A stretch of DNA of 64,000 bases from Paenibacillus sp. ACRRY (GCF_022346995.1 NZ_JAKRNM010000014.1:1-64000); one strand, 5' to 3'. Positions 17,817 to 27,461 are shown, counted from the stretch's first letter. Numbers and translations are program-made. Notes: generated by a model from the letters alone, not told the origin.

Positions 17817-18167
17817 GTGTATAAAAGACTGCGTTTGCGAAACCGGGCGGACTTTAGCCGCGTATACCGGTATGGGAAATCTTTTGCCAATCATCAATTT
17901 GTGGTGTATGGCTGCCGCCGTAAAGATACGGAGCAATTCCGGGTAGGTGTATCATGCAGCAAGAAAATCGGAAACGCTGTCGTACGAAACCGGATGAGAC
18001 GCATGATTAAGGAAATTATAAGGCACCGTGAGAAAGAGATTGTCACACAAATGGACCTGATCTTCATCGTAAGAAAAGGTGCCCTGGACATGACCTATCA
18101 GGAAATGGAGAAAAGTCTGCTGCACGTCATGCGCAAAGCGGCTCTTCTTAAGCCTAATAAACGGTAA
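17817..18167 (+). CDS. rnpA: Ribonuclease P protein component
   Basis: A 116-residue basic protein that supports RNase P RNA in trimming tRNA 5' ends. The N-terminal RLRNRADFSRVYRYGKS stretch and the RNR signature GNAVVRNRMRRMIKE are both present. The GTG start at 17817 is preceded by AAGGAGA 6 bp away. A TATAAT at 17706-17711 may be part of a separate promoter after the rpmH terminator. It is followed by yidC at 74 bp. Confidence 0.96.
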   Translation: MYKRLRLRNRADFSRVYRYGKSFANHQFVVYGCRRKDTEQFRVGVSCSKKIGNAVVRNRMRRMIKEIIRHREKEIVTQMDLIFIVRKGALDMTYQEMEKSLLHVMRKAALLKPNKR

Positions 18168-18241
18168 GCTTCGGTTTATTTGTCCTCCTAATTATGGTAT
18201 GATTTACGGTGGAATGGAATGGTTAAGAGAGGGGTTATGAA

Positions 18242-19120
18242 GTGTCGCGATTGAAGACATCAAAGGGGAAGTGGATTCTCCTCATTGCAGTCATTGCAAT
18301 GGTCACCGTACTAGCGGGGTGTACTCCGCAGGGATCCGGGGTTACGACGGAAGATCTGAAAAACAGTGACTCATTCTGGCAAAGCAATGTTGTTTACTGG
18401 TTCTCACTGGCGCTCGATACATTCGCCAACTGGTTTAACGGTGAATATGGACTAGCTGTCCTAGTCATGGTGCTGATTGTGCGGACGTTAATTTTGCCAC
18501 TAACAATGAAGCAGGTCCGCAGCTCCAAAGCCATGCAGGCAATTCAGCCGCAGTTGAAGGAGATTCAAGCCAAGTATAAAGATACACCTGAGAAAGTTCA
18601 GCAAGAAACCATGAAGTTGTTTCAGGAGAATAAAGTTAATCCGATGGCGGGTTGTCTACCACTTCTGATTCAGATGCCGATTTACATCGCACTTTATAAC
18701 TCAATTTACGGTAACTCCAGTCTGAGAACACATGACTTCTTGTGGCTCCAGCTCGGAGCGCCGGATCACCTGTTTATATTGCCTGTGCTGGCTGCCATCA
18801 CAACATTCGTACAAACATGGATGATGATGCGCATGAATCCTGCACAACAGGTTGGACCAATGCAGTTCATGCTATGGGTGTACCCAATCTTGATTTTCGT
18901 GATGTCTTACCAGTTCCCGTCAGCGTTGCCGCTGTACTGGTTCTACAGTAACATCTACACGATCGTGCAAAACTATTTCCTTTACCGGAATAATGATAAA
19001 GTCGTGGCTGAAGTCAACGTGAAGCAGAATAGTTCCTCCAAAAATGGAGCTAAACGCAAAAACGGTGGCAAGGCAACCGTCTCTGGAAAAGGGTCGAAAG
19101 GGGCCAAAAAATCGAAATGA
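18242..19120 (+). CDS. yidC: Membrane protein insertase YidC/SpoIIIJ
   Basis: A 292-residue Oxa1/YidC-type insertase made as a lipoprotein: a signal segment ends at the lipobox LAGC about residue 29. Five membrane segments follow, including VYWFSLALDTFANWF, LAVLVMVLIVRTLILP, and the conserved MAGCLPLLIQMPIYIALY. The C-terminal 45 residues are Lys-rich, as in ribosome-contacting YidC tails. In Bacillus, SpoIIIJ also supports SpoIIQ-AH channel function during sporulation. Start is GTG after GAGAGGGG. It overlaps jag by four bases (ATGA), so the two are translationally coupled. Confidence 0.96.
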   Translation: MSRLKTSKGKWILLIAVIAMVTVLAGCTPQGSGVTTEDLKNSDSFWQSNVVYWFSLALDTFANWFNGEYGLAVLVMVLIVRTLILPLTMKQVRSSKAMQAIQPQLKEIQAKYKDTPEKVQQETMKLFQENKVNPMAGCLPLLIQMPIYIALYNSIYGNSSLRTHDFLWLQLGAPDHLFILPVLAAITTFVQTWMMMRMNPAQQVGPMQFMLWVYPILIFVMSYQFPSALPLYWFYSNIYTIVQNYFLYRNNDKVVAEVNVKQNSSSKNGAKRKNGGKATVSGKGSKGAKKSK

Positions 19121-19818
19121 CCAAAGTCATTGCGTCAGGAAAAACCGTTGAAGATGCTGTAAACCAAGGATTGGCTGAGCTTGGCGTGAGCCGGGACAAG
19201 GTCGAGATACAAGTGTTAGAGCAGCCGTCAAAAGGATTCCTGGGTTTGATCGGGGTAAAGGCGGCAAAAGTTGAAGTGAAACTTCTGCCTGTGCCCGAAG
19301 CTGTACCACAGCGGGTCGAGCCGGCCGCACATATACCTCAGGTTGAAGCTAAACTTGAGGATGTCGCAGCTAAAAATCCCTATGAGGAAGCGGCTGCTTT
19401 CTTAAAAGAAGTAGCAGCAGGTATGGGACTGGATGTTGAAGTGGATATCAAAAAGCAGCGGGATGGACATATCTTCAATATTGCCGGTGAAGATCTTGGC
19501 ATGATTATTGGCAGACGTGGACAGACGCTCGATGCACTTCAATATCTAACGAACATTGTAGCTAACCGTTATTCGGAAAGTTTCGTTCGAATTGTACTGG
19601 ATGCGGAGAATTTCCGCCAACGCCGCCGGAAGACGCTTGAGGATCTAGCTGAACGTCTGGCTGGACAAGCGATCCGTTCTGGCAAGGAAGTTGTTCTGGA
19701 GCCGATGCCTCCACTCGAACGCAAAGTCATTCATGCGAAACTGCAAAACCACCCGCAGATTAAGACGTACAGCAAGGGCGAAGAGCCCAATCGGCGCGTG
19801 GTCATCATGACGAAATAA
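19117..19818 (+). CDS. jag: SpoIIIJ-associated RNA-binding protein Jag (KhpB/EloR)
   Basis: A 233-residue protein with three parts: the N-terminal Jag-N domain (VIASGKTVEDAVNQGLAELG, residues 1-55), a variable Ala/Glu/Val-rich linker to about residue 85, and KH plus R3H RNA-binding domains (IIGRRGQTLDALQYLTN and RKTLEDLAERLA). KhpB/EloR family members control cell elongation and wall synthesis in other Firmicutes. The ATGA overlap with yidC indicates coupled translation. A strong terminator follows. Confidence 0.95.
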   Translation: MTKVIASGKTVEDAVNQGLAELGVSRDKVEIQVLEQPSKGFLGLIGVKAAKVEVKLLPVPEAVPQRVEPAAHIPQVEAKLEDVAAKNPYEEAAAFLKEVAAGMGLDVEVDIKKQRDGHIFNIAGEDLGMIIGRRGQTLDALQYLTNIVANRYSESFVRIVLDAENFRQRRRKTLEDLAERLAGQAIRSGKEVVLEPMPPLERKVIHAKLQNHPQIKTYSKGEEPNRRVVIMTK

Positions 19819-19833
19819 CACGAAATTGAAGAC

Positions 19834-19873
19834 GCAATGGCTTCCTGCCCGGTGCAGAAGCCATTGCTTTTTT
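19834..19873 (+). terminator. Terminator of the yidC-jag unit
   Basis: GCAATGGCTTC (19834-19844) pairs perfectly with GAAGCCATTGC (19857-19867) and is followed by TTTTTT. It lies 15 bp after the jag stop. Confidence 0.92.
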
Positions 19874-19967
19874 CGTAAATAAGTATATTGGTGAGAACTT
19901 AAAAAGTGAAATTCATATGTCGGTCCGTAAGGACAACCATTTTAAAATAGAGCAGGGAGAGATAACG

Positions 19968-21344
19968 ATGATCAGTGATACGATCACAGCGATATCCACG
20001 GCTGTTGGGGAAGCGGGTATAGCCGTTATCCGGGTCAGCGGTCCGGATGCAGTATCGGAAACGGAGAAAATTTTCCGCAGTAAAACCCCTTTGACCCAAG
20101 CAGCATCTCATACAGTTCACTACGGTCATATCATTGAACCTGGCAGTGGGGAGAAGATTGAAGAAGTACTGGTTACGGTAATGCGGGCACCTCGTTCGTT
20201 TACGACTGAGGATGTGGTTGAGATTAGTGCTCATGGTGGAGTAGTCTCGGTGAAGCGGGTTCTGGATTTACTGCTTCAGCTAGATATTCGCCTTGCGGAA
20301 CCGGGTGAATTCACGAAGCGTGCTTTCCTGAATGGACGGATCGATCTGTCACAGGCTGAGGGCGTTATGGATCTCATTCGCTCCAAGTCGGATAGAGCAT
20401 TTTCGGTGGCACTCAAACAAGTTGAGGGAAAGCTCTCGTCCAAACTGCGTGATCTGAGGCATACATTGGTGGAAACTCTGGCTCATATCGAAGTGAACAT
20501 TGACTATCCCGAGCATGATGTTGAGTCCTTAACTGCTGATTTTATCAAAGAAAAATCCAGTCTGGTCATGACTGAAATTGATAAATTGCTGGTAACGGCA
20601 GAACAGGGCAAGATTCTACGTGAAGGAATTACGACGGCAATTGTAGGGCGGCCAAACGTAGGGAAATCCTCTTTGCTCAATGCACTCGCTCAGGATAATC
20701 GGGCTATTGTAACGGACATTCCGGGAACAACACGTGACGTTATTGAGGAATTTGTAACGATTAACAACATTCCACTCAAGCTGCTGGATACAGCCGGCAT
20801 TCGGGAAACGATGGATGTTGTCGAGAGAATCGGGGTAGAACGTTCCCGCTCCGCAGTAGCAGAGGCAGATCTGTTGTTGATGGTGATCAATGCTGCAGAA
20901 CCGCTGCATGAGGACGAGATCGAATTATTGGAACAAATCCGCGGTAGACAATCAATTATCATTATGAATAAAATGGACTTAGCTCCGCAGGCAGACCGCG
21001 ACATTTTGCTTCGCTACATCCCGGAAGAGCGCCTTGTTCCAATGTCTGTGAAGGATGATCTGGGTGTTGATCGTTTGGAAGATGCCATTTCCACCTTGTT
21101 CTTCAGCGGCAAGCTGGAATCGGCGGACTTGACGTATGTCAGCAATGTGCGCCATATTGCTTTGCTCAAAAAAGCAAAACAGTCCTTAATTGACGCTTAT
21201 GAAGCCGCTGAACAGCTCATTCCAATCGATATGATTCAGATTGATGTACGTCTGGCGTGGGAGCACCTTGGTGAGATTGTGGGCGATACGGCACATGATG
21301 CATTGATTGACCAGATTTTCTCCCAGTTCTGTCTAGGAAAGTAA
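19968..21344 (+). CDS. mnmE: tRNA modification GTPase MnmE (TrmE)
   Basis: A 458-residue GTPase that works with MnmG to modify wobble uridine (cmnm5U) in tRNA. The N-terminal folate-binding domain starts MISDTITAISTAVG; the inserted G domain has GRPNVGKSS, DTAG and NKMD; the protein ends with the family-specific FCLGK motif that carries the essential cysteine. The ATG at 19968 is chosen because AGGGAGA precedes it by 7 bp; a frame open back to 19917 would add 17 non-homologous residues. It is followed by mnmG after 214 bp. Confidence 0.97.
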   Translation: MISDTITAISTAVGEAGIAVIRVSGPDAVSETEKIFRSKTPLTQAASHTVHYGHIIEPGSGEKIEEVLVTVMRAPRSFTTEDVVEISAHGGVVSVKRVLDLLLQLDIRLAEPGEFTKRAFLNGRIDLSQAEGVMDLIRSKSDRAFSVALKQVEGKLSSKLRDLRHTLVETLAHIEVNIDYPEHDVESLTADFIKEKSSLVMTEIDKLLVTAEQGKILREGITTAIVGRPNVGKSSLLNALAQDNRAIVTDIPGTTRDVIEEFVTINNIPLKLLDTAGIRETMDVVERIGVERSRSAVAEADLLLMVINAAEPLHEDEIELLEQIRGRQSIIIMNKMDLAPQADRDILLRYIPEERLVPMSVKDDLGVDRLEDAISTLFFSGKLESADLTYVSNVRHIALLKKAKQSLIDAYEAAEQLIPIDMIQIDVRLAWEHLGEIVGDTAHDALIDQIFSQFCLGK

Positions 21345-21558
21345 AATGAGCAAACATACTTCCTGTGAAAAGTAGTATGATAATGTAGTCCATTTCTTGT
21401 GAATGGTCAGCATGGCAATGACGTCTGTAGGATCACAGACTTGATGGTTTGATATAGATCGGAATGTCCCCAGCTGAATAGGGAGAGCATTCAATTTTTT
21501 TACAATAGACCGTGGGCAGGGGATTCAAACGTGCTGCGGCATAAGGAGGTAAACAAGA

Positions 21559-23448
21559 ATGGCTTTTGATGGCGGCAGCTATGATGTAATTGTCGTTGGT
21601 GCTGGACATGCGGGTGTAGAATCGGCTCTGGCCGCAGCCCGTATGGGTTCCAAAACACTGATGATTACAATAAATCTGGATATGGTGGCCTTCATGCCGT
21701 GTAACCCATCCATTGGGGGACCGGCAAAAGGACATGTTGTACGCGAGATTGATGCGCTTGGCGGTGAGATGGGACGGAATATCGATAAGACGTTTATTCA
21801 GATGAGAATGCTCAACACAGGGAAAGGTCCTGCAGTACACGCTCTGCGTGCTCAGGCTGACAAGTTTTCTTATCAGCATAAAATGAAAGAAACGATGGAG
21901 AATGAGCGCAACCTCACCATGCGTCAAGGCATGGTGGATCGCTTGATCGTCGAAGACGGGAAATGTGTGGGGGTAGTGACTCAGACGGGTACAGAGTACC
22001 GTGCTAAGGCAGTTGTTTTGACTACAGGCACCTATTTGCGCGGTAAAGTTATTATGGGTGAATTGATGTACGAAAGTGGACCGAACAACCAACAGCCTTC
22101 ACTCAAATTGTCCGAGCACTTGCGGGAGCTTGGATTCGACCTTGTTCGTTTCAAAACAGGTACACCTCCTCGTGTGCACAAGGATACGATCGATTTCAGC
22201 AAAACGGAAATTCAGCCTGGTGATGATGAGCCGAAGTTCTTTTCGTATGAGACAGAATCTTCGGAAAATGAACAGCTGCCATGCTGGTTGACCTACACTT
22301 CGGTTGAAACCCATCAGATCATCAATGATAACCTGCATCGTGCACCGATGTTCTCGGGTGTCATTGAAGGTACGGGACCACGTTACTGTCCATCCATTGA
22401 AGACAAAATTGTTCGTTTCAGCGATAAGCCGAAACATCAGATCTTCCTGGAGCCAGAAGGTAAAAATACTTCCGAGTACTATGTACAAGGACTATCTACC
22501 AGTCTGCCGGAGGATGTTCAACTTGCTGTTCTTCGCTCCATTCCCGGAATGGAAAAAGTGGAAATGATGCGTAATGGCTATGCCATTGAATACGATGCGA
22601 TGGTACCTACACAGCTCTGGCCTTCACTTGAAACGAAGCGTCTGCCAGGTCTGTTCACAGCCGGACAAATCAATGGTACATCCGGTTATGAAGAAGCGGC
22701 AGGACAAGGGATCATGGCCGGGATTAACGCAGCACGCAAAGTACAAGGCCAAGAGCCAGTTATTCTGGATCGTTCCCAAGGCTATATTGGCGTATTGATT
22801 GATGATCTGGTGACAAAGGGAACAAATGAGCCATATCGTTTGCTCACTTCACGTGCCGAGTATCGTTTGCTGCTCCGTCATGATAATGCAGATCTGCGTT
22901 TGACCGAGATTGGACATGATATTGGCCTGGTTTCAGAAGAACGTTATGCTAAATTCCTCGACAAAAAAGCCAAAGTGGATGCAGAGGTTGAACGTCTAAA
23001 AGCGGCTAAAGCGCGCCCTGTGGAAGTGAATCCGAAGCTTGAAGAGTTTGGCTCGACTCCAATTCAAGATGGAAGCACACTGCTTACCCTATTGCGTCGT
23101 CCGGAAATTACGTATGACTGGATTGACCAGGTTTCACCTTCTGAGGTAGAACTGACAGCAGATATGAAGGAACAAGTAGAGATCCAAATTAAATATGCAG
23201 GTTATATTGAGAAACAATTGATCCACGTGGAACGTTTGCAAAAGATGGAGAAAAAGAAAATTCCGGATACGATTGAGTACAATGATGTTCATGGTCTGGC
23301 TATGGAAGCGAAGCAAAAACTATCCACGATCCGTCCTATTTCAATTGGGCAAGCTTCCCGGATTGCTGGGGTAACTCCTGCGGACATTTCCATTCTGCTC
23401 GTCTACTTGGAGCATTATAACCGTGTAACCGCAGCAAGGGGACAATAA
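21559..23448 (+). CDS. mnmG: tRNA uridine modification enzyme MnmG (GidA)
   Basis: This 629-residue FAD-dependent partner of MnmE installs the carboxymethylaminomethyl group at U34. The Rossmann FAD motif VVGAGHAGVESALAAARMG is near the N-terminus. MPCNPSIGGPAKGH and the TGQINGTSGYEEAAGQG signature are intact, and the helical C-terminal tRNA/MnmE-binding domain is complete. AAGGAGG precedes the ATG. The stop overlaps the rsmG start by one base (TAATG), so these two are coupled. Confidence 0.98.
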   Translation: MAFDGGSYDVIVVGAGHAGVESALAAARMGSKTLMITINLDMVAFMPCNPSIGGPAKGHVVREIDALGGEMGRNIDKTFIQMRMLNTGKGPAVHALRAQADKFSYQHKMKETMENERNLTMRQGMVDRLIVEDGKCVGVVTQTGTEYRAKAVVLTTGTYLRGKVIMGELMYESGPNNQQPSLKLSEHLRELGFDLVRFKTGTPPRVHKDTIDFSKTEIQPGDDEPKFFSYETESSENEQLPCWLTYTSVETHQIINDNLHRAPMFSGVIEGTGPRYCPSIEDKIVRFSDKPKHQIFLEPEGKNTSEYYVQGLSTSLPEDVQLAVLRSIPGMEKVEMMRNGYAIEYDAMVPTQLWPSLETKRLPGLFTAGQINGTSGYEEAAGQGIMAGINAARKVQGQEPVILDRSQGYIGVLIDDLVTKGTNEPYRLLTSRAEYRLLLRHDNADLRLTEIGHDIGLVSEERYAKFLDKKAKVDAEVERLKAAKARPVEVNPKLEEFGSTPIQDGSTLLTLLRRPEITYDWIDQVSPSEVELTADMKEQVEIQIKYAGYIEKQLIHVERLQKMEKKKIPDTIEYNDVHGLAMEAKQKLSTIRPISIGQASRIAGVTPADISILLVYLEHYNRVTAARGQ

Positions 23449-24173
23449 TGGACGATATTCAACAGCAATTGCAGCTTCGACTGAAAGAGCATGGTTTGGA
23501 ACTTGATGAACATCAGCTGGAACAGTTCGAGCTGTATTTTCAGGAGCTGGTATCCTGGAATGAGAAGATGAACCTGACAGGTATAACGGAACGGGAACAG
23601 GTGTATACAAAGCATTTTTATGACTCGGTATCCCTGGCCTTCTATACGGATATGACCAAAGTGGAAAAGCTTGCGGATATTGGATCTGGGGCAGGCTTTC
23701 CTGGTATTCCGCTCAAGATATGCTTCCCGCATATCCAGCTGACCATTATTGATTCCCTCAACAAACGCATAGGCTTTCTGCAGCATGTCGTGGATACACT
23801 CGGTCTAACCGGAGTGGAGTTAATTCATGGCCGCGCGGAAGAGCTGGGGCGCAAAGAAGGATATCGGGACAGCTACGATCTGGTTACTGCGCGTGCAGTG
23901 GCGAAGCTGGCAGTGCTGAATGAATTCTGTTTACCTTTCGTTCGCAAAGGTGGGATGTTTGCCGCAATGAAAGGCGGAGATCCTCGTGAAGAAATGAAGG
24001 AAGCAGAATTTAGCTTCAATCAGCTGAGAGCACGGGTAAAAGCCGTTCATCCATTCCAGCTGCCAGTGGAAGAGTCAGCGCGTCATATCATCTTGATTCA
24101 AAAGTTTGATAAAACGCCGCACAAATATCCTCGTAAACCGGGGACTCCACTCAAAACACCATTGGTACAGTAA
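23448..24173 (+). CDS. rsmG: 16S rRNA (guanine527-N7)-methyltransferase RsmG (GidB)
   Basis: A 241-residue SAM-dependent methyltransferase that makes m7G527 in 16S rRNA; loss causes low-level streptomycin resistance in other bacteria. The SAM motif LADIGSGAGFPGIPLKI lies near residue 75, with LVTARAVAKL further on. The C-terminal 20 residues are basic and Pro-rich (PHKYPRKPGTPLKTP), slightly extended relative to the core. It starts on the A of the mnmG stop codon. Confidence 0.97.
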   Translation: MDDIQQQLQLRLKEHGLELDEHQLEQFELYFQELVSWNEKMNLTGITEREQVYTKHFYDSVSLAFYTDMTKVEKLADIGSGAGFPGIPLKICFPHIQLTIIDSLNKRIGFLQHVVDTLGLTGVELIHGRAEELGRKEGYRDSYDLVTARAVAKLAVLNEFCLPFVRKGGMFAAMKGGDPREEMKEAEFSFNQLRARVKAVHPFQLPVEESARHIILIQKFDKTPHKYPRKPGTPLKTPLVQ

Positions 24174-24268
24174 GTCATTGTTGGGTAAACCAATAAACTT
24201 TGCTTACTTTATGGACGGATTATAGAAACTTACTCGTGTCATTTGTAAAGCCAGACTAGAAAATATTG

Positions 24269-24304
24269 AAGAGGATGTTTCACGTGAAACATCCTCTTTT
24301 TTAT
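24269..24304. promoter_or_regulatory. parS site forming the core of a terminator-like palindrome
   Basis: TGTTTCACGTGAAACA at 24276-24291 is a perfect match to the Bacillus ParB-binding parS consensus. It is the centre of a 30-bp perfect palindrome (24269-24298) whose outer arms are AAGAGGA and TCCTCTT, followed directly by a T-run. As RNA this would fold as a terminator for rsmG, so the same bases could bind ParB as DNA and stop transcription as RNA. The remaining parts of 24174-24674 show nothing further. Confidence 0.88.
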
Positions 24305-24674
24305 TTTCAGATACATATTGCAAAGCGCGTAACAATTCAAAAACAAAACAGGTGAATAAAAGGAGAAAACGAGGGTAAAACCGACAAGATGCTCGGAAAA
24401 AAGCAGGAAAATTAGGAGGGTTTAAAGAATAGGTTAGAATAGGATTATGATAGAAAAGATGATAGAATAGAAGTAGCCGATCCTGTGTATCAGAGATCAT
24501 AGATTATAGATTATATCTAAATAGATTTAGCAAGAAGTATAGACATTTCATCAGAACGTGATGTAGAAAGCAAAACTTATTCGAAGAACGACAACATATG
24601 AGGGGTCGCATATAGAATAGGAAGCACCTGCACTGTTGCAGGAGCTATTACGAAACTAGGTGGTAATATACGGA

Positions 24675-25493
24675 ATGAAAGAACAATTTTCGAAGTTGTT
24701 TGGTTTGGCGGAGCGCAATAACGGAGATGAAGTGAAACAAATTCCGGTAGGTGAAATAGTAAGCAGCCCTTATCAACCTCGTACGATTTTTGACGATGAT
24801 AAAATTGATGAGTTGTTGCAGACAATCAAAACCCATGGAGTCATTCAACCCATTGTTGTCCGTGTGCGGAATGGATCATATGAGATTATTGCCGGGGAAC
24901 GTCGCTGGCGTGCGGTTCGAAAACTGGGACTAGAGCATATTCCAGCCATTGTGCGCGAGTTTAATGACTCTCAGGCCGCTTCCATTGCCTTGATTGAGAA
25001 CCTGCAGCGTGAAGGGCTCACGGCTATTGAAGAGGCGGTTGCTTATCAAAAGTTAATTGATCTTCACCAATTGACGCAAGAGAGTCTTGCGCAGCGATTA
25101 GGCAAAAGCCAATCAACCATTGCCAATAAAATTCGGTTGTTACAACTCCCGGAAGGAATTAAGACTGCGTTGATGGAACGGAAAATATCCGAGCGTCACG
25201 CAAGAGCATTGCTTTCACTGGACTCGGAAGAACTGCAAATGAAATTGCTCGGCGAGATTATTGAAAAAGAGCTGAACGTGAAACAAACTGAAGCAAGGGT
25301 TGCCTTTTACAAGGAAGCTTCCAAAATCAAAAAGTCCAAACGCATCTCGTTTACCAAAGATGTCAGACTGGCTCTAAATACGATTCGCCAATCGATTGAT
25401 ATGGTATCTGGTTCTGGTATGGATATCAAAACCAAAGAAGCAGATCACGAAGATCATTATGAGATCGTCATTCATATTCCGAAACGCAAATAG
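24675..25493 (+). CDS. noc: Nucleoid occlusion protein Noc (ParB family)
   Basis: A 272-residue ParB-like protein that, in Bacillus, blocks Z-ring assembly over the chromosome. The N-terminus MKEQFSKLFGL resembles the amphipathic membrane-binding helix of B. subtilis Noc (MKHSFSRFFGL), which distinguishes it from ParB. The CTP-binding GERRWRAVRKLG motif and the helix-turn-helix QESLAQRLGKSQSTIANKIR follow. The ATG at 24675 is chosen by that homology; a GTG 15 bp upstream is also in frame. It sits between rsmG and soj as in B. subtilis. Confidence 0.93.
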   Translation: MKEQFSKLFGLAERNNGDEVKQIPVGEIVSSPYQPRTIFDDDKIDELLQTIKTHGVIQPIVVRVRNGSYEIIAGERRWRAVRKLGLEHIPAIVREFNDSQAASIALIENLQREGLTAIEEAVAYQKLIDLHQLTQESLAQRLGKSQSTIANKIRLLQLPEGIKTALMERKISERHARALLSLDSEELQMKLLGEIIEKELNVKQTEARVAFYKEASKIKKSKRISFTKDVRLALNTIRQSIDMVSGSGMDIKTKEADHEDHYEIVIHIPKRK

Positions 25494-25504
25494 TTGAAGC
25501 TTAA

Positions 25505-25526
25505 GGCGGCAATGGGGCCGCTTTTT
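25505..25526 (+). terminator. Terminator after noc
   Basis: GCGGC (25506-25510) pairs with GCCGC (25517-25521) around AATGGG, followed by TTTTT. It lies 12 bp after the noc stop. Confidence 0.75.
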
Positions 25527-25679
25527 CTGTCTATAGAGCTGGTTAAAGTCTGTATTGAAGAACGTGCTTGAAGAACGGAACGGTAGTTGTTGTTTGTGTG
25601 GACGATAGCCACCTGCTTTTAGTTAACTGTATCTCACAACCTACAAGAAAAGACTCCTATTTTATTTGAGGTGAAGTAA

Positions 25680-26441
25680 TTGTCTAAGATTATGGCCGTA
25701 GCAAATCAAAAGGGCGGTGTGGGGAAAACGACGACATCTGTTAACTTGGGTGCAGGACTGGCTTCACTCGGGAAAAGGGTACTGCTTGTCGATATTGACC
25801 CTCAGGGGAATACGACTAGTGGAGTCGGAATCAACAAAGCAGATGTGGCCAATTGTATATATGATGTCATCATTAATGAAGTACATCCTCAAGAAGCCAT
25901 TGTGGAAACTCAAATTGAAGGGCTTCATATCATACCTGCAACGATTCAACTTGCCGGAGCCGAGATTGAGTTGGTATCCACCATATCACGTGAAGTTCGA
26001 TTGAAAAAATCACTCGCCATGGTGAAAAAAAACTATGATTACATACTGATCGATTGCCCACCATCTCTTGGCATGTTAACGATCAACTCGTTGACCGCTT
26101 CCGACTCGGTGATCATTCCGATCCAGTGTGAGTACTACGCACTTGAAGGGCTGAGCCAACTGCTTAACACGGTCCGCCTCGTGCAGAAACATTTGAATAC
26201 CTCTCTGCAAATAGAGGGAGTGCTGCTCACCATGTTTGATGCCCGTACGAACCTTGGGATCCAGGTGATTGAAGAAGTGAAGAAGTATTTTCAACAAAAG
26301 GTGTATCAAACGATTATTCCGCGTAATGTGCGACTTAGTGAAGCCCCTTCGCATGGGCAGTCCATTATTACGTATGATCCCCGTTCACGAGGAGCAGAAG
26401 TGTATTTAGAGCTCGCAAAGGAAGTGATATCGTATGAGTAA
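25680..26441 (+). CDS. parA: Chromosome partitioning ATPase ParA (Soj)
   Basis: A 253-residue Walker-type ATPase that partners ParB in origin segregation and, in B. subtilis, controls DnaA activity. The deviant Walker A KGGVGKTTTSVNLG is at residues 11-24; LLVDIDPQGNTTSG and LIDCPPSLGMLT follow. The start is TTG at 25680 with GAGGTGA at 6-7 bp. Its last 8 bases overlap the parB start, as expected for a parAB operon. Proximity to oriC matches its role. Confidence 0.97.
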   Translation: MSKIMAVANQKGGVGKTTTSVNLGAGLASLGKRVLLVDIDPQGNTTSGVGINKADVANCIYDVIINEVHPQEAIVETQIEGLHIIPATIQLAGAEIELVSTISREVRLKKSLAMVKKNYDYILIDCPPSLGMLTINSLTASDSVIIPIQCEYYALEGLSQLLNTVRLVQKHLNTSLQIEGVLLTMFDARTNLGIQVIEEVKKYFQQKVYQTIIPRNVRLSEAPSHGQSIITYDPRSRGAEVYLELAKEVISYE

Positions 26442-27279
26442 GCGGCTCGGAAAAGGTCTCGATGCCCTCATTCCATCGCTTTCAATAAATGACGATGACA
26501 AGGTTGTAGAAATTCCAATTGCCCAGTTGCGGGCAAACCCTTATCAGCCAAGGAAGGTATTTGATGAGGATGCGATTCATGAACTGGCAGAATCGATACG
26601 TCAACATGGCGTCATACAGCCAATTATCGTACGTACTGTACTGAGAGGTTATGAAATCATTGCCGGGGAACGGCGATTTAGAGCTTCTCAATATTGCGGT
26701 AATGCAACAGTGCCTGCAGTCGTTCGTAATTTTAGCGATCAGCAAGTCATGGAAATCGCCCTGATTGAGAATTTGCAACGTGAGAATCTCAACGCGATGG
26801 AAGTTGCTGTAGCCTACCAAGGCTTGATGGATCAGTTCTCGCTGACACAGGAAGAGTTGTCTGTCAAAGTGGGAAAATCGCGTTCTCACATCGCGAACTT
26901 CTTGCGATTGCTTTCGTTACCAGAAGAAGTGAAAGATCATGTTTCACGTGGAACATTGTCCATGGGACATGCACGCGCCATAGTCGGTGTGAAGGACCAG
27001 GATATGGTGAAGCAGCTGGCCAAACAAACCATTGACCAACAATGGAGTGTACGTGAACTGGAAGAAGCGGTACAGCAGCTCGATCGTTCCAAGTTGGGTG
27101 AAGCCAAGGCCAAATCCAAACTTAAGAAAAAGGACCCATTCATTGACACGGTGGAGGAATCCTTGCGTGAGCGTTTCAAAACAACAGTGAAGATAAAGCA
27201 CAACAAAGATAAAGGTAAAATCGAGCTCAACTACTACAGCAAACAGGATCTGGAGCGATTGCTGGAACTGCTTCAATAG
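26434..27279 (+). CDS. parB: Chromosome partitioning protein ParB (Spo0J)
   Basis: A 281-residue CTP-dependent DNA clamp that loads at parS and recruits SMC. The ParB/Srx CTP-binding region has LRANPYQPRKVFDEDA and GERRFRASQ; the helix-turn-helix is LTQEELSVKVGKSRSHIANF; the C-terminal dimerisation domain is complete. It starts MSKRLGKGLDALIPS, the normal Spo0J N-terminus. A parS site lies inside the gene at the codons for DHVSRGTLSM, the same place as in B. subtilis spo0J. Confidence 0.97.
   Translation: MSKRLGKGLDALIPSLSINDDDKVVEIPIAQLRANPYQPRKVFDEDAIHELAESIRQHGVIQPIIVRTVLRGYEIIAGERRFRASQYCGNATVPAVVRNFSDQQVMEIALIENLQRENLNAMEVAVAYQGLMDQFSLTQEELSVKVGKSRSHIANFLRLLSLPEEVKDHVSRGTLSMGHARAIVGVKDQDMVKQLAKQTIDQQWSVRELEEAVQQLDRSKLGEAKAKSKLKKKDPFIDTVEESLRERFKTTVKIKHNKDKGKIELNYYSKQDLERLLELLQ
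26940..26955 (-). promoter_or_regulatory. parS site inside parB
   Basis: On the minus strand the sequence is TGTTCCACGTGAAACA, a match to the Bacillus parS consensus and to the site embedded in B. subtilis spo0J. It lies 2.66 kb from the parS at 24276-24291. Confidence 0.88.
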
Positions 27280-27326
27280 ACAATCCTGTAGATCAACTTA
27301 CAACACGCGGGGCTTTTTTCATCTGA

Positions 27327-27371
27327 TGACATATCGCCTCTGTACGATGGAGAAACGATATGTCATTTTTT
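27327..27371 (+). terminator. Terminator of the parAB operon
   Basis: TGACATATCG (27327-27336) pairs with CGATATGTCA (27356-27365) and is followed by TTTTTTT. The stem is 10 bp and perfect. It lies about 50 bp after the parB stop. Confidence 0.85.
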
Positions 27372-27461
27372 TCTGTGAATATACTGCTTTCCTATTCTGT
27401 ACTTTGCTTATAAGTGGATTTACGCGGAATGTTCAATGAAGAGAATAAAGGTGGTTGAGAA

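Noticed and set aside
24675..25493. Second parB
   Set aside because: The membrane-helix-like N-terminus and its place after rsmG fit Noc better than a ParB duplicate.
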